The notes beneath the pieces are model-generated. The model searched no databases, had not been told where the DNA came from, and saw only the letters and a list, made by a program, of their open reading frames with translations. The translations under genes and the position numbers were made by a program. 45,403 nucleotides of DNA, taken from the NCBI RefSeq assembly GCF_900536025.1, contig NZ_UNOZ01000038.1, positions 1 to 45,403 of the forward strand, in the 5' to 3' direction. The DNA comes from Pseudomonas reidholzensis. GTDB lineage: Bacteria > Pseudomonadota > Gammaproteobacteria > Pseudomonadales > Pseudomonadaceae. Shown here one piece after another: positions 25,852 to 36,132 of this stretch; position 1 is the first letter of the stretch, and each line of letters starts with the position of its first letter.

Positions 25852-26352
25852 ATGACCGACCTACGCTATTTGCAAGCCTACCCGCCGCACCTGCAGGAGC
25901 AGGTCCGCCAGATGATCGCCAGTGACCGTCTGGGCGACTACCTGCGCCAGCGCTACCCTGCGCGGCATGAAGTACAGAACGACAAAGCGCTGTACGTCTA
26001 TGCCCAGGAGCTGAAACAGGCCTACCTGCGCAGTGCGCCGAGCCTCGACAAGGTGCTCTTCGACAACCGCCTCGACCTGACCCACCGTGCCCTGGGCCTC
26101 AATACCGCCGTATCGCGGGTGCAAGGCGGCAAGCTGAAGGCGAAGAAAGAGATCCGCATCGCCGCGCTGTTCAAGGACGCCGCGCCGCAGTTCTTGCGCA
26201 TGATCGTGGTGCATGAGCTTGCCCACCTCAAAGAGCGCGATCACAGCAAGGCGTTCTACCAACTTTGCCAGCACATGGAGCCGGACTACCACCAACTGGA
26301 GTTCGACCTGCGCGTCTACCTGACCTACCGGGAACTGCCGGGCATCACCTGA
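25852..26352 (+). CDS. YgjP-like (DUF45) metallopeptidase
   Basis: A 166-residue cytosolic protein with the zinc-metalloprotease signature HELAH in FLRMIVVHELAHLKERDHSKAFYQLCQHMEPDY; the downstream H.K.F and H..P.Y residues fit the YgjP family third-ligand region. The first half is a helical region (YLQAYPPHLQEQVRQMIASDRLGDYLRQRYP) as in long YgjP homologues. Substrate unknown. The ATG at 25852 is used; the longer frame from 25813 starts at a non-ATG codon within the end region of the upstream gene. It begins 39 bases after the CfcR-like gene, and the small HTH gene follows after 12 bases, so the three could be co-transcribed. Confidence 0.85.
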   Translation: MTDLRYLQAYPPHLQEQVRQMIASDRLGDYLRQRYPARHEVQNDKALYVYAQELKQAYLRSAPSLDKVLFDNRLDLTHRALGLNTAVSRVQGGKLKAKKEIRIAALFKDAAPQFLRMIVVHELAHLKERDHSKAFYQLCQHMEPDYHQLEFDLRVYLTYRELPGIT

Positions 26353-26364
26353 GGATCCGCCAGC

Positions 26365-26661
26365 ATGGAAGTGAGCAAGACCAAGAGCAGTTTCTATCGC
26401 CGCCTGTACGTCGCCTGGCTGATCGACAGCCAGACCGCCACCAGTGTTCCGGCCCTCATGGAAGCCACCGGCATGCCCCGGCGTACCGCGCAGGACACCA
26501 TCGCTGCACTGGCCGACCTGGATATCGTCTGTGAGTTCGAGCAAGAGGCGGGGGCGCGCAACCATGCCGGGCATTACCGCATCCATGACTGGGGCGCCAT
26601 CGACAAGCAGTGGATCATCCAGCACCTGCGCAGGATTCGAGAGGTTCTGGGCTATCCCTGA
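26365..26661 (+). CDS. Small winged-helix DNA-binding protein
   Basis: A 98-residue protein. The segment TATSVPALMEATGMPRRTAQDTIAALADLDIVCEFEQ is a helix-turn-helix with a following wing (GARNHAGHYRIHDWGAI). A C-terminal helix (WIIQHLRRIREVLGYP) could dimerise. GAGGATCC precedes the ATG. Closely linked to the YgjP-like gene upstream. Its targets are unknown; the overlapping dehydratase/reductase pair downstream, which has an inverted repeat in front, is an obvious candidate. That link is inference from position only. Confidence 0.8.
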   Translation: MEVSKTKSSFYRRLYVAWLIDSQTATSVPALMEATGMPRRTAQDTIAALADLDIVCEFEQEAGARNHAGHYRIHDWGAIDKQWIIQHLRRIREVLGYP

Positions 26662-26702
26662 GCCGATCGGGCCGCTCAGGGTTGCAGCGGGTCACTTGCA
26701 TT

Positions 26703-26741
26703 GAGTGGAATATAATTCTACCGTGGATCTCATTTCCACTC
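26703..26741. promoter_or_regulatory. Inverted repeat upstream of the dehydratase gene
   Basis: GAGTGGAA (26703-26710) and TTCCACTC (26734-26741) are perfect inverted 8-mers. Between them a second small symmetric element GAAT-ATA-ATTC (26708-26718) overlaps the left arm. The site is 46 bases before the ATG at 26787 and in a locally AT-rich stretch, so it fits an operator or promoter region. Confidence 0.45.
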
Positions 26742-26786
26742 GTTGCCGTTGCGTCTGTGCCGGCGACCTTGCAAGAGAACCCGTAG

Positions 26787-27761
26787 ATGATCGACGACGC
26801 ATCCCTTGCCGCCTTGCAGCAGGCTATCCGCGAAGCCCACCAGGCACTGCGCCCCGAGGTGGCGGTCACCCCGCTCAGCCACAGCGCTCGGCTTTCGGCC
26901 ATGACCGGTTGCGAGGTGCACCTCAAGTGCGAGCACCTGCAGCACACCGGCTCGTTCAAATACCGCGGCGCCCGCAACAAGCTGCGCCTGCTGGATGACA
27001 ACCAGCGCAAGCGCGGGGTCATCGCGGCCTCTTCCGGCAATCATGGCCAGGGCCTGGCCTTGGCCGGTGGCACGCTTGGCGTACCGGTCACCGTCTATAC
27101 CGCTCACGATGCCTCGGTCTACAAGCTCCAGGCCATGCGCACACTTGGCGCCGAGGTGCTGGCGCTGGAGCTGGATCCGCTGGGCGTCGAGCTCGAGGCC
27201 GGTCGCCAGGCGCGGCTGCAGGGCAAGGTGTTCGTCTCCCCGTACAACGACCTTCAGGTCATTGCCGGCCAGGGTACCGTTGGCATGGAGCTGTTCGAGC
27301 AGGCGCCCGAGCTGGACGCGGTGTTTGTCGCGGTCGGTGGCGGTGGGCTGATCGGCGGCATCGGCGCGGCCCTGCACGGGCTTTCGCCGAACACCCGCAT
27401 GATTGGCTGCTGGCCGGCCAATGCGCCGACGCTGCAGGCCTCGCTCCAGGCCGGGCGGATCATCGACATGGTCGAGCAGGAGACCCTCTCCGATGGCACT
27501 GCCGGCGGCGTCGAGCCCGACAGCGTCACCTTCGGCTTGTGCCAGCGTCTGTTGAGCCAGACCGTGCTGGTCAGCGAGGACGAGATCAAGGCAGCCATGC
27601 GCGATGTCGCTGCCTGCGAGCGCTGGATCATCGAAGGGGCGGCGGCCGTCGCCCTGGCGGGTATGAAAAAACTGGCTGATGAGTACCGCGGCAAGCGGGT
27701 GGCGGTGGTCCTGTGCGGGCGCAACATCGTCCTCGAGAAGTTTCTCGAGGCGATCGCATGA
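26787..27761 (+). CDS. PLP-dependent threonine/serine dehydratase-like enzyme (EutB/BhcB-like)
   Basis: A 324-residue fold-type II PLP enzyme. The lysine motif TGSFKYRGARNKL, the AASSGNHGQGLALAG phosphate/Asn loop and the glycine-rich VAVGGGGLIGGIGAAL segment are intact, and there is no C-terminal ACT regulatory domain. This is the short, unregulated type seen in catabolic threonine dehydratases, serine racemases and beta-hydroxyaspartate dehydratases. Its stop codon overlaps the start of an ornithine-cyclodeaminase-family gene by four bases (ATGA), implying translational coupling. The same partnership is known as EutB-EutC in ectoine use and BhcB-BhcD in the beta-hydroxyaspartate cycle. The inferred reaction is dehydration of a beta-hydroxy amino acid to an enamine/imine that the partner reduces. 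The true substrate is unknown. Confidence 0.85.
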   Translation: MIDDASLAALQQAIREAHQALRPEVAVTPLSHSARLSAMTGCEVHLKCEHLQHTGSFKYRGARNKLRLLDDNQRKRGVIAASSGNHGQGLALAGGTLGVPVTVYTAHDASVYKLQAMRTLGAEVLALELDPLGVELEAGRQARLQGKVFVSPYNDLQVIAGQGTVGMELFEQAPELDAVFVAVGGGGLIGGIGAALHGLSPNTRMIGCWPANAPTLQASLQAGRIIDMVEQETLSDGTAGGVEPDSVTFGLCQRLLSQTVLVSEDEIKAAMRDVAACERWIIEGAAAVALAGMKKLADEYRGKRVAVVLCGRNIVLEKFLEAIA

Positions 27762-28705
27762 AGACCTTCGACAAGCCGGCAATCATCGCCGCGCTGGACC
27801 TCGACCTGGCGCTGCGGCGTATCGAAGAGGGCTTTATCGCCTATTCCGCAGGCAAGGTTCAGGTGCCGCCGGTGCAGGCCTTCAGCTTCGCCCGGGCGAA
27901 TGGTGATTGCTGCATCAAGTCAGCGTACCTGGAGGGCAGCGACACGTTCACGGTCAAGCTGTCGACGGGGTTCTACGACAATCCCGCCCTGGGCCTCGCA
28001 AGCAATGATGGCCTGATGCTGGTGCTCAGTGCATGCACCGGCGCACCGTTGGCCCTGCTGGCCGACGGCGGCTGGCTGACCGCCATGCGCACGGCACTCG
28101 CCGGGCGGATAGTCGCGCAGTTGCTGGCACCTGGCCGGGTCGAGGCGATCGGTATCCTGGGTACCGGTACCCAGGCGCGCCTGCAGCTCGAACAGCTGAT
28201 GCCGGTGACCGGCTGTCGACAGGTCGTGGTCTGGGGGCGCAGCACGGCTGGATTGCTCGGCTACCGCGCCTTTGCCGAAGCGTTGGGGTTTGCAGTGCGC
28301 ACCGTCGCCGAGCCGAAGGCGGTGGCCGAGGCGTGCAACCTGATCGTCTGTGCGACCCCTTCACGTGAAGCCCTGTTGCGCCACGCGTGGCTACAGCCCG
28401 GTACGCACATCACGGCAGTCGGGGCGGACGCGCCGGGCAAGCAGGAACTCGAGCCGGCCCTGGTGGCCAGCGCCCAGCGGATCATCGTCGACTCGCGGGT
28501 GCAATGCAGCCAGTACGGTGAGGTGGCGCATGCCTTGAAGGCTGGCCTCATCGCCCAGGGCCAACTGAGCGAAATCGGTGCGGTGCTGGCAGGGCACGCG
28601 CCTGGGCGCGAGCACGAGGGCCAGTTGACCCTCGCCGACCTCACGGGCGTCGCCGTGCAGGATGCACAGATCGCCCGTTGTGCCTTCGAGGCCCTGCAGG
28701 GCTGA
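27758..28705 (+). CDS. Ornithine cyclodeaminase / mu-crystallin family imine reductase (EutC/BhcD-like)
   Basis: A 315-residue NAD(P)-dependent protein. The Rossmann motif is GILGTGTQARLQLEQL. Family segments include KLSTGFYDNPALGL, LTAMRTALAGRIVAQLLA, the GADAPGKQELEP loop with Asp and Lys, and DLTGVAVQDAQIA at the end. Members act as ornithine cyclodeaminases, alanine dehydrogenases, ketimine reductases or iminosuccinate reductases, so family alone does not fix the reaction. The start at 27758 overlaps the upstream dehydratase stop, so the two products are likely made in fixed ratio. This favours a reductase acting on the dehydratase product rather than true ornithine cyclodeaminase. Confidence 0.85.
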   Translation: MKTFDKPAIIAALDLDLALRRIEEGFIAYSAGKVQVPPVQAFSFARANGDCCIKSAYLEGSDTFTVKLSTGFYDNPALGLASNDGLMLVLSACTGAPLALLADGGWLTAMRTALAGRIVAQLLAPGRVEAIGILGTGTQARLQLEQLMPVTGCRQVVVWGRSTAGLLGYRAFAEALGFAVRTVAEPKAVAEACNLIVCATPSREALLRHAWLQPGTHITAVGADAPGKQELEPALVASAQRIIVDSRVQCSQYGEVAHALKAGLIAQGQLSEIGAVLAGHAPGREHEGQLTLADLTGVAVQDAQIARCAFEALQG

Positions 28706-28866
28706 TTACCGGTCTGCCGACGGCCCGAGCGAAATTCGGCGGAAATAGAGGCTATTTGACATCATTGTCGGCTGCTGTCCGCGCTGCCCTTGTGTAATCT
28801 TCCAAGCCAGGCAGTCTTGACGACTGCCAGTTCCCGCGTGAGCCCTATTTGCAAAAGGATTTGAGC

Positions 28867-29604
28867 ATGCGGCCACTGCTTGGTGTTGTCGGTTTGCTTG
28901 CCGCAATGCTGCTGCCACCGGCGATGGCAGCCGACACGTTGCGGCTGGTGTCCGACAGCTGGCCGCCGTTCACCGACCGCGACATGCCGGGTGGCGGCTT
29001 GGCCACCAGCATCGTCACCACTGCGTTGCAGCGTGCCGGCTATGCCAGCGAGTTCGAGCAGGTACCGTGGGCGCGGGCGCTGAAAGGGGTCGGCGATGGC
29101 CGCTACGATGTGCTGGTGAATGCCTGGTACGACGACTCGCGGACGGCGATCGGGACGTTTTCCAAGGCTTACCTGAGTAACCGCATCCGCTTGCTCAAGC
29201 GCCAGGGCGAAGCCTTCGATTACACGCGTCAGGCTGACCTGTATCCCTATACCATCGCGGTCGTGCGGGGGTACGCCTATGCGCCTGGGTTCGACAGTGA
29301 CACGCGCTTGAGCAGAGTCGAGGTGCGCAACTTTTCCTCCGCGGTGCGCATGCTCGCGGCCGGGCGGGTCACCCTGGCAGTGGAAGACGAGTACGTGGCG
29401 CGGTACAACCTGCAGCGCGAGCCGCAGCAGGTGCGCGATGCGGTGGCCTTTGTCGAGCGGCCCCTGGGGGAGAACAGCCTGCACATCCTGGTCAGCCTGA
29501 AACACCCCGAGCACCAGCGCATCGTGCGGCGCTTCGAGCGCGCGATCGCGGCGATGAAGGCCGATGGCAGCTACCAGCGGCTGATGCGCCAGCACGGGTT
29601 CTGA
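28867..29604 (+). CDS. Periplasmic substrate-binding protein (SBP_bac_3-like), orphan
   Basis: A 245-residue secreted protein. The start at 28867 gives MRPLLGVVGLLAAMLLPPAMAA, with AAAGGA upstream. The mature domain starts DTLRLVSDSWPPFTDRDMPGGGLATSIVTTALQ and contains FEQVPWARALKGVGDGRYDVLVNAWY and a late LHILVSLKHPEHQRIVRRFERA, the standard two-lobe layout of amino acid-type binding proteins. There is no permease or ATPase gene adjacent. It resembles the product of 4972-5760 in overall plan. The ligand is unknown; a role as sensor input or partner of a distant transporter is possible. Its stop codon is two bases from that of the convergent FUSC gene. Confidence 0.83.
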   Translation: MRPLLGVVGLLAAMLLPPAMAADTLRLVSDSWPPFTDRDMPGGGLATSIVTTALQRAGYASEFEQVPWARALKGVGDGRYDVLVNAWYDDSRTAIGTFSKAYLSNRIRLLKRQGEAFDYTRQADLYPYTIAVVRGYAYAPGFDSDTRLSRVEVRNFSSAVRMLAAGRVTLAVEDEYVARYNLQREPQQVRDAVAFVERPLGENSLHILVSLKHPEHQRIVRRFERAIAAMKADGSYQRLMRQHGF

Positions 29605-29606
29605 GG

Positions 29607-31790
29607 TCAGGCCGGCGCGGCTTCCTTGATCAGGTGGGCGGCCATGGTCCGCAGCGGCCCGAGCTGCCGACAGATCAGTGCCAGTTGGGTCTGTACCAGC
29701 CGCTGGTGCTCGTCCAGCTCTTCCGGCATCTGCTCCAGGGCGTTGGCCAGGGCCTCTTCCTCGTCACTGTGGATGGCCACCGGCAAGCGTGCCGCCAGCC
29801 CGTTGGCGATCTCTTCCAGGCTCTTCGCCAGGCTGCCACCGGCGCCATCGATCAACTGCTCATGGACCTCGTTCGGCAGCGCCGTGTCGCGGTGCGCACC
29901 CAACCCCGAAAGGTAGCTGAGCAAGGTGTGCGAGAGCACCAGGAAGCGGAAGCCGACATCCGCTTCCTTACGGAAATGCCCCGGCTCCATGAGCATGTTG
30001 GCCAGCGTCGTCGACAACGCCGCGTCGGCGTTGTGCGCGTTGCGCCGGGCCAGGCGGTAGGCGAGGTCGTCGCGTTTGCCATGGGCGTACTGCTGCATGA
30101 TCTGGCGCAGGTAGGCGCTGGCGCAGGTGAGGGTATTGGCCAGCACCTTGTTCAGGCGCCGCCCCTGCCAGTCGGGCAGGAACAGAAACACCGCAAGAAT
30201 CGCGATCAGGCTGCCCACCAGGGTATCGAACAGGCGCGGCAGGAACAGCCCGTAGCCGTCGCCGGTCTGGTTGAAGCAGAACAGCACCATCAGGGTGATC
30301 GCCGCCGTCGCCAGGGCGTAGCGGGTGGTCCGGTTGACGAAGAACACCACCCCGGCGACCACGGCGAACATCGACTGGATGATCGGGTTGGGGAACAGGT
30401 CGAACAGCGCCCAGCCGACCGTCAGGCCGATGGCGGTACCGAAAATCCGCTGGACCAGCTTGCGGCGGGTCGCGCCGTAGTTGGGCTGGCAGACGAACAG
30501 CGTGGTGAGGATGATCCAGTAACCCTGGGTCGGGTGGATCAGGTGGACCATGCCGTAGCCGATCGACAGCGCCAACGGCAGGCGCAAGGCATGCCGGAAC
30601 AGCAGCGAGGTCGGCGTCAACTGCGTGCGCAGGCGGCTCCAGACGTCCTTGAAGTTGCGTGGCGAGCGGTCGAGCAGGCTGCTGTCGCTGGCATCGGCCA
30701 GGCCGTCCGGGTTGCTCGCCGCGCCCAGCAGGCGGTCGAGCGTGGCGAGGTTGCCGGCCAGTGCGCGCAGCGAGCGCAGCAGGCTCCGCCAGGCCGGGTT
30801 GCTCTGGATGCGCAGGTGTTCGAGCGAGGCGTGCAGGTCTTCCAGGGCTTCGGCAAAGCCGGTGCCGTAGACGAACGGCTGGCGCATGCGGATCGACTCG
30901 GCCAGTTGTTGGCAGGCCGAGCCCTGCTGGCGCAGCAGGCGCTGGCAACGGAACATCACGTCGCTGTGGAAGAAGGCCTCGGCCAGGGCGTTGTACGGAT
31001 AGTGTGAAGCGCTGACCCGCTCATGGATGTCCTGGGCCAGGAAGTACAGCTTGAGATAGCGGCTGACCTTGGAGTTGGGTTGGCTGTTGCCGACCCGGTG
31101 CAGGATGATTTCCTTGGCGGCGTTGAGCGCAGCGACCACCTTGCCGTTCTGCTGGGCCAGCTCCAGGCGCCGGGCCTCGACCTCGAGGTTGCGGATCGGC
31201 TCGAACAGGTTGGCCTTGAGCTTGAGGTAGCGCCCCAGCTCGTAGAACAGCTTGGCCAGGCTCTGCTGCACCGGCTGGTTGGAAAACATCACCTGCCAGA
31301 GCACCGAGAGCAGCCCGTACCAGGCCGCGCCCGCCACCAGCAGCAAGGGCTCGTGCCAGAAATCAGTGACCTCGCCGCCGCGCTGGTCGACGCCGATCAT
31401 GGTGTACACCGAGAGGATCAGCGTGGCCGACGCGATCGCCCCGTAACGCTCACCCAGCGCACCGAGCATGGTCAGGCCAAACGCGGCCAGGGCCATCGAA
31501 ATGACGAAGATCCAGGGGTAGGGGAACAGCAGCTCGACCGCCAGCGCGGCGATGGCAAAGCACCCCAGGGTGACCATCAAGGCGCTCAGCCGGCCCTGCC
31601 AACCGTCGTCGGTCTCGGCCAGCGCGCTGGCGATGATCCCGAGGAACAAGGGGATGAGCAGGTTCATTTCATCCTGGTACCAGCACAGCGCCATGCTGCC
31701 GGTGAGGGCGACGGTCACCCGGATGCTGTAACTGAACTTGTCTTGGCCCCACAGACGACGCAGAGAATGGCGGAACGAGCTCGATGACAT
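29607..31790 (-). CDS. YccS/FUSC family inner-membrane protein
   Basis: A 727-residue protein with two clusters of about five to six hydrophobic helices (residues about 25-170 and 390-520), each followed by a long helical cytoplasmic part. This is the YccS/YhfK plan of the FUSC (fusaric acid resistance-like) superfamily. Markers include the start FSYSIRVTVALTGSMALCWYQ and the second-half GYWIILTTLFVCQPNYGATRRKLVQRIFGTAIG, the latter being the best conserved FUSC segment. Members are linked to efflux of aromatic acids, but YccS itself has no firm substrate. No membrane-fusion partner is adjacent, so it may act alone. It is convergent with the binding-protein gene. Confidence 0.88.
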   Translation of the reverse strand: MSSSSFRHSLRRLWGQDKFSYSIRVTVALTGSMALCWYQDEMNLLIPLFLGIIASALAETDDGWQGRLSALMVTLGCFAIAALAVELLFPYPWIFVISMALAAFGLTMLGALGERYGAIASATLILSVYTMIGVDQRGGEVTDFWHEPLLLVAGAAWYGLLSVLWQVMFSNQPVQQSLAKLFYELGRYLKLKANLFEPIRNLEVEARRLELAQQNGKVVAALNAAKEIILHRVGNSQPNSKVSRYLKLYFLAQDIHERVSASHYPYNALAEAFFHSDVMFRCQRLLRQQGSACQQLAESIRMRQPFVYGTGFAEALEDLHASLEHLRIQSNPAWRSLLRSLRALAGNLATLDRLLGAASNPDGLADASDSSLLDRSPRNFKDVWSRLRTQLTPTSLLFRHALRLPLALSIGYGMVHLIHPTQGYWIILTTLFVCQPNYGATRRKLVQRIFGTAIGLTVGWALFDLFPNPIIQSMFAVVAGVVFFVNRTTRYALATAAITLMVLFCFNQTGDGYGLFLPRLFDTLVGSLIAILAVFLFLPDWQGRRLNKVLANTLTCASAYLRQIMQQYAHGKRDDLAYRLARRNAHNADAALSTTLANMLMEPGHFRKEADVGFRFLVLSHTLLSYLSGLGAHRDTALPNEVHEQLIDGAGGSLAKSLEEIANGLAARLPVAIHSDEEEALANALEQMPEELDEHQRLVQTQLALICRQLGPLRTMAAHLIKEAAPA

Positions 31791-31892
31791 GATGGCCTGC
31801 TGGCAGTGATCGAATGAGAACCCTTCAGGGCGGTCTCACGCCGCCCTTTGACGGAACCAGCAAGAAGCGTTCCGTGCTCAGAGGATTCTACC

Positions 31893-33074
31893 TTACACGA
31901 ACTGCGAGGCGGCGTTGGCCGAGGCCCAGGCCCACTGGAAATTAAAGCCGCCGAGGTGGCCGCTGATGTCCAGCACTTCACCGATGAAGTACAAGCCAGG
32001 GCTCTTCAGCGACTCCATGGTCTTGGACGACACCTCGCGGGTGTCGACCCCGCCGAGGGTCACTTCCGCCGTGCGATAGCCTTCGGTGCCCGCCGGCACC
32101 ACCTGCCAGGCCGCCAGTTTGTCGGCGATCTGCGCAAGCTCTGCCGGGGTGTACTGCTTCATCGGCTTGGAGACGAACCACTGATCGGCCAGCAGGTTGG
32201 CCAGCTTGCGCGTGAACACTTCGCCGAGCACGGTCTTCAGCTCGCTGTTGGCCCGTTCGACCTGCTGCTGTTGCAGCCATTGCAGCGCATCGCGGTCCGG
32301 CAGCAGGTTGATCTCGACGGTGTCGCCGGCTTCCCAGAACGAGGAAATCTGCAAGATCGCCGGGCCGCTCAGCCCCCGGTGGGTGAACAGCAGGTTCTCG
32401 CGGAAACTGCTGCCGTTGCAACTGGCGGTGCAGTCCAGCGAGGTCCCCGAAAGCTCCGTGCAGAGTGCCTTGAGCTGGGGCTCGGTGATGGTGAAAGGCA
32501 CCAAACCGGCGCGTGTCGGCAGCAGCGTGTGGCCGAACTGGCGAGCCACCTGGTAGCCGAACCCGGTCGCGCCCAGGGTCGGGATCGACAGGCCGCCAGT
32601 GGCGATCACCAGCGACTGGCAGGCGAACGGCCCGGCGCTGGTCTGCAGCACATAGCCCTGTTCGCGCTTTTCGATGGTTTCGATGCTGGTCTGCATGCGC
32701 AGCTCGGCGCCGGCGGCGTCGCATTCGGCGAGCAGCATGTCGAGGATGTCGCTGGCCTTGTTGTCGCAGAACAGCTGGCCGAGCTTCTTCTCGTGGTACG
32801 CCACGCCGTGCTTGCTCACCAGCTCGATGAAGTCCCACTGGGTGTAGCGGGCCAGCGCCGACTTGCAGAAGTGCGGGTTGTGCGAGAGGAAGTTGGCCGG
32901 CTCGGTGTACATGTTGGTGAAGTTGCAGCGCCCGCCGCCAGACATGAGGATCTTCTTGCCCGGCTTGTTGGCGTGGTCGAGCAGCAGCACCCGGCGGCCA
33001 CGGCGGGCGCTGAGTTGAGCGCACATCAGGCCGGCGGCGCCGGCGCCGAGGATGATCACGTCGGTGGAGTGCAC
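31893..33074 (-). CDS. BaiN/HI0933-family NAD(P)/FAD-dependent oxidoreductase
   Basis: A 393-residue flavoprotein. The N-terminal FAD motif is VIILGAGAAGLMCAQLSARRGRRVLLLDHA, followed by the family hallmark GKKILMSGGGRCNFTN. Later segments LVIATGGLSIPTLGATGFGY and, near the end, GLYFIGEVLDISGHLGGFNFQWAWASA complete the cofactor fold. This HI0933/YhiN family has uncertain physiology; the BaiN members act in bile acid reduction in gut bacteria, which is not expected here. ATCCATCGTGCACTCC-type context gives no strong ribosome site, but the start at 33074 places the FAD motif correctly. It is upstream of dbpA on the same strand, separated by a REP pair. Confidence 0.9.
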   Translation of the reverse strand: MHSTDVIILGAGAAGLMCAQLSARRGRRVLLLDHANKPGKKILMSGGGRCNFTNMYTEPANFLSHNPHFCKSALARYTQWDFIELVSKHGVAYHEKKLGQLFCDNKASDILDMLLAECDAAGAELRMQTSIETIEKREQGYVLQTSAGPFACQSLVIATGGLSIPTLGATGFGYQVARQFGHTLLPTRAGLVPFTITEPQLKALCTELSGTSLDCTASCNGSSFRENLLFTHRGLSGPAILQISSFWEAGDTVEINLLPDRDALQWLQQQQVERANSELKTVLGEVFTRKLANLLADQWFVSKPMKQYTPAELAQIADKLAAWQVVPAGTEGYRTAEVTLGGVDTREVSSKTMESLKSPGLYFIGEVLDISGHLGGFNFQWAWASANAASQFV

Positions 33075-33115
33075 GATGGATTACCTGGAAACAGTTGAAT
33101 AGAAATCGCCACGGT

Positions 33116-33208
33116 CCCTGTGGGAGCGGGCTTGCCCGCGAATGCGTCCGGCCAGACAACACCGTTGTTCCTGCTGACGTATTCGCGGGCAAGCCTGCTC
33201 CCACAGGG
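33116..33208. repeat. Inverted REP pair (REPIN) between the flavoprotein gene and dbpA
   Basis: CCCTGTGGGAGCGGGCTTGC...CGAAT (33116-33143) and ATTCGCGGGCAAGCCTGCTC...CAGGG (33181-33208) are 28-base inverted copies with one mismatch and a 37-base spacer. Same core as the other REP copies in the window. Confidence 0.9.
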
Positions 33209-33221
33209 TTTTGTGTGGTTT

Positions 33222-34607
<1,386 letters not shown>

Positions 34608-34672
34608 GAGGCAGGCCTGCGTTGCGAAGCGAAAAAATGCCGCACAGTCTACCAGCCTCGTGGCCATTCGCC

Positions 34673-36100
34673 CTAAGGTTCGATCTCCGGTTCCGGACGA
34701 CGAGCACGCCTTCCGTCCGTCGGCGCCAGCTGGAGGAAGATCGCCGCCGCCAGCATGGCCATCAGGCCGATGGTGACGAAGGTCAGCTGGAACGCGCCCA
34801 AGGTGCTTTCCACGCCCTCGGCGCTGCCGGCCGCGGTAAAGCCGCCGAGCAGTGCCCCGGCACACGCTACGCCAAGGCTCAACGACAGCTGTGCGACCAC
34901 CGACAGCAGGCTGTTGCCGCTGCTGGCGCTGGCATCGTCGAGGTCGATCAGGGTCACCGTGTTCATCGCGGTGAACTGCAGCGAGTTGACCGCGCCGAGC
35001 AGCGACAGCTGGACCAGCAGCAAGGCGTACGGCGTGTGCTCGTCGACCAGGCCCAGGCTGGCCAGGAGCATGCCCAGCAGCAGCGTATTGCCGGTGAGGA
35101 TGATCCGGTAGCCGAGGCGTTCGATCAATGGCCGGGCGACCGACTTGGCGACCATTGCCGCCGCCGCCAGGGGGATCATGCTCATTCCCGCCTGGGACGG
35201 CGAATAACCGAGCGCGATCTGCAGCAGCAGCGGTACCAGGAAGGGCAGGGCGCCGCTTCCCAGGCGGGCGAACAGGTTGCCGAGAATGCCGATGGCAAAG
35301 GTCCGCACGCGAAACAGGCTGGGCGAGAACAGCGGCTCGGGGTCGCGCCCCGCGCGCAGCCAGTAGGCGGCCAGGCAGGCCATGCCGGCGAACAACAGCA
35401 ACATCACCCGCAAGTGCGGCATGTGCAGCTCGCCGAGGCCTTCCATGGCGATCGTGATCAACACCATCGCCGCGCCGAACAGCAAGAAGCCTGGGCCGTC
35501 GAAGCGGGTGCGCTCGCTGCCGCGCAGGTCGGGGATGAACTTCCACACGGCCCAGCAGCCCAGCGCGCCGACCGGCAGGTTGAGGAGGAAGATCCAGTGC
35601 CAACTGAGGATCTCCACCAGCCAGCCGCCCATCGTTGGCCCGAGCAATGGCCCGAGCAGGCCGGGGATGGTGATGAAACTCATGATCCGCACCAGCTCCG
35701 AGCGCGGGTAGGCGCGCAGTACCACCAGCCGGCCGACCGGTAGCATCAGCGCGCCGCCCAGGCCCTGGATGATCCGCGCGATGATCAGGTACGTCAGGCT
35801 GTTGGCCAGCGCGCAGAGCAGCGAGCCGAAGCTGAACAGCAGGATCGCGCTGAAGAAGATGCGCTTGGTGCCGAAACGGTCGGCGATCCAGCCCGAGGCC
35901 GGGATCAGCAGGGCGACGGTGAGCATGTAGGCGATGATCACGCCCTGCATGCGCAGCGGGTCTTCCTCGAGCGAGCGGGCCATGGCCGGCAGCGCGGTGT
36001 TGAGGATGGTGCCGTCGAGCGACTGCATGAAGAAAGCGATGGCCACCACCCAGGGGATCCAGCGGGCGGTGACAGGGTCCAGCGGTGTGCGTTCGGACAT
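34673..36100 (-). CDS. MFS multidrug exporter, DHA2/MdtD-like
   Basis: A 475-residue membrane protein with about 14 hydrophobic helices. It starts MSERTPLDPVTARWIPWVVAIAFFMQSLDGTILNTALPAMA. It carries the MFS loop motif GWIADRFGTKRIF, the antiporter motif C region GPLLGPTMGGWLVEILSWHWIFLLNLPVG, and ALNTVTLIDLDDASASSGNSLLS-type second-half segments. It resembles E. coli MdtD closely by eye over its length. MdtD is associated with RND transporters in E. coli; here the gene stands alone. Substrate unknown. It is upstream of dbpA and downstream of the PmbA-like gene by a 97-base spacer with a REP element; all three are on the minus strand. Confidence 0.9.
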   Translation of the reverse strand: MSERTPLDPVTARWIPWVVAIAFFMQSLDGTILNTALPAMARSLEEDPLRMQGVIIAYMLTVALLIPASGWIADRFGTKRIFFSAILLFSFGSLLCALANSLTYLIIARIIQGLGGALMLPVGRLVVLRAYPRSELVRIMSFITIPGLLGPLLGPTMGGWLVEILSWHWIFLLNLPVGALGCWAVWKFIPDLRGSERTRFDGPGFLLFGAAMVLITIAMEGLGELHMPHLRVMLLLFAGMACLAAYWLRAGRDPEPLFSPSLFRVRTFAIGILGNLFARLGSGALPFLVPLLLQIALGYSPSQAGMSMIPLAAAAMVAKSVARPLIERLGYRIILTGNTLLLGMLLASLGLVDEHTPYALLLVQLSLLGAVNSLQFTAMNTVTLIDLDDASASSGNSLLSVVAQLSLSLGVACAGALLGGFTAAGSAEGVESTLGAFQLTFVTIGLMAMLAAAIFLQLAPTDGRRARRPEPEIEP

Positions 36101-36132
36101 GTGAACCTCAATTCCTGCGGGGTTTCACCTGA

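Noticed and set aside
34608..35603. Long N-terminal extension of the dbpA frame
   Set aside because: The 332 extra codons overlap the MFS exporter gene on the same strand in another frame and have no similarity to DEAD-box proteins; the GTG at 34607 gives the family length.
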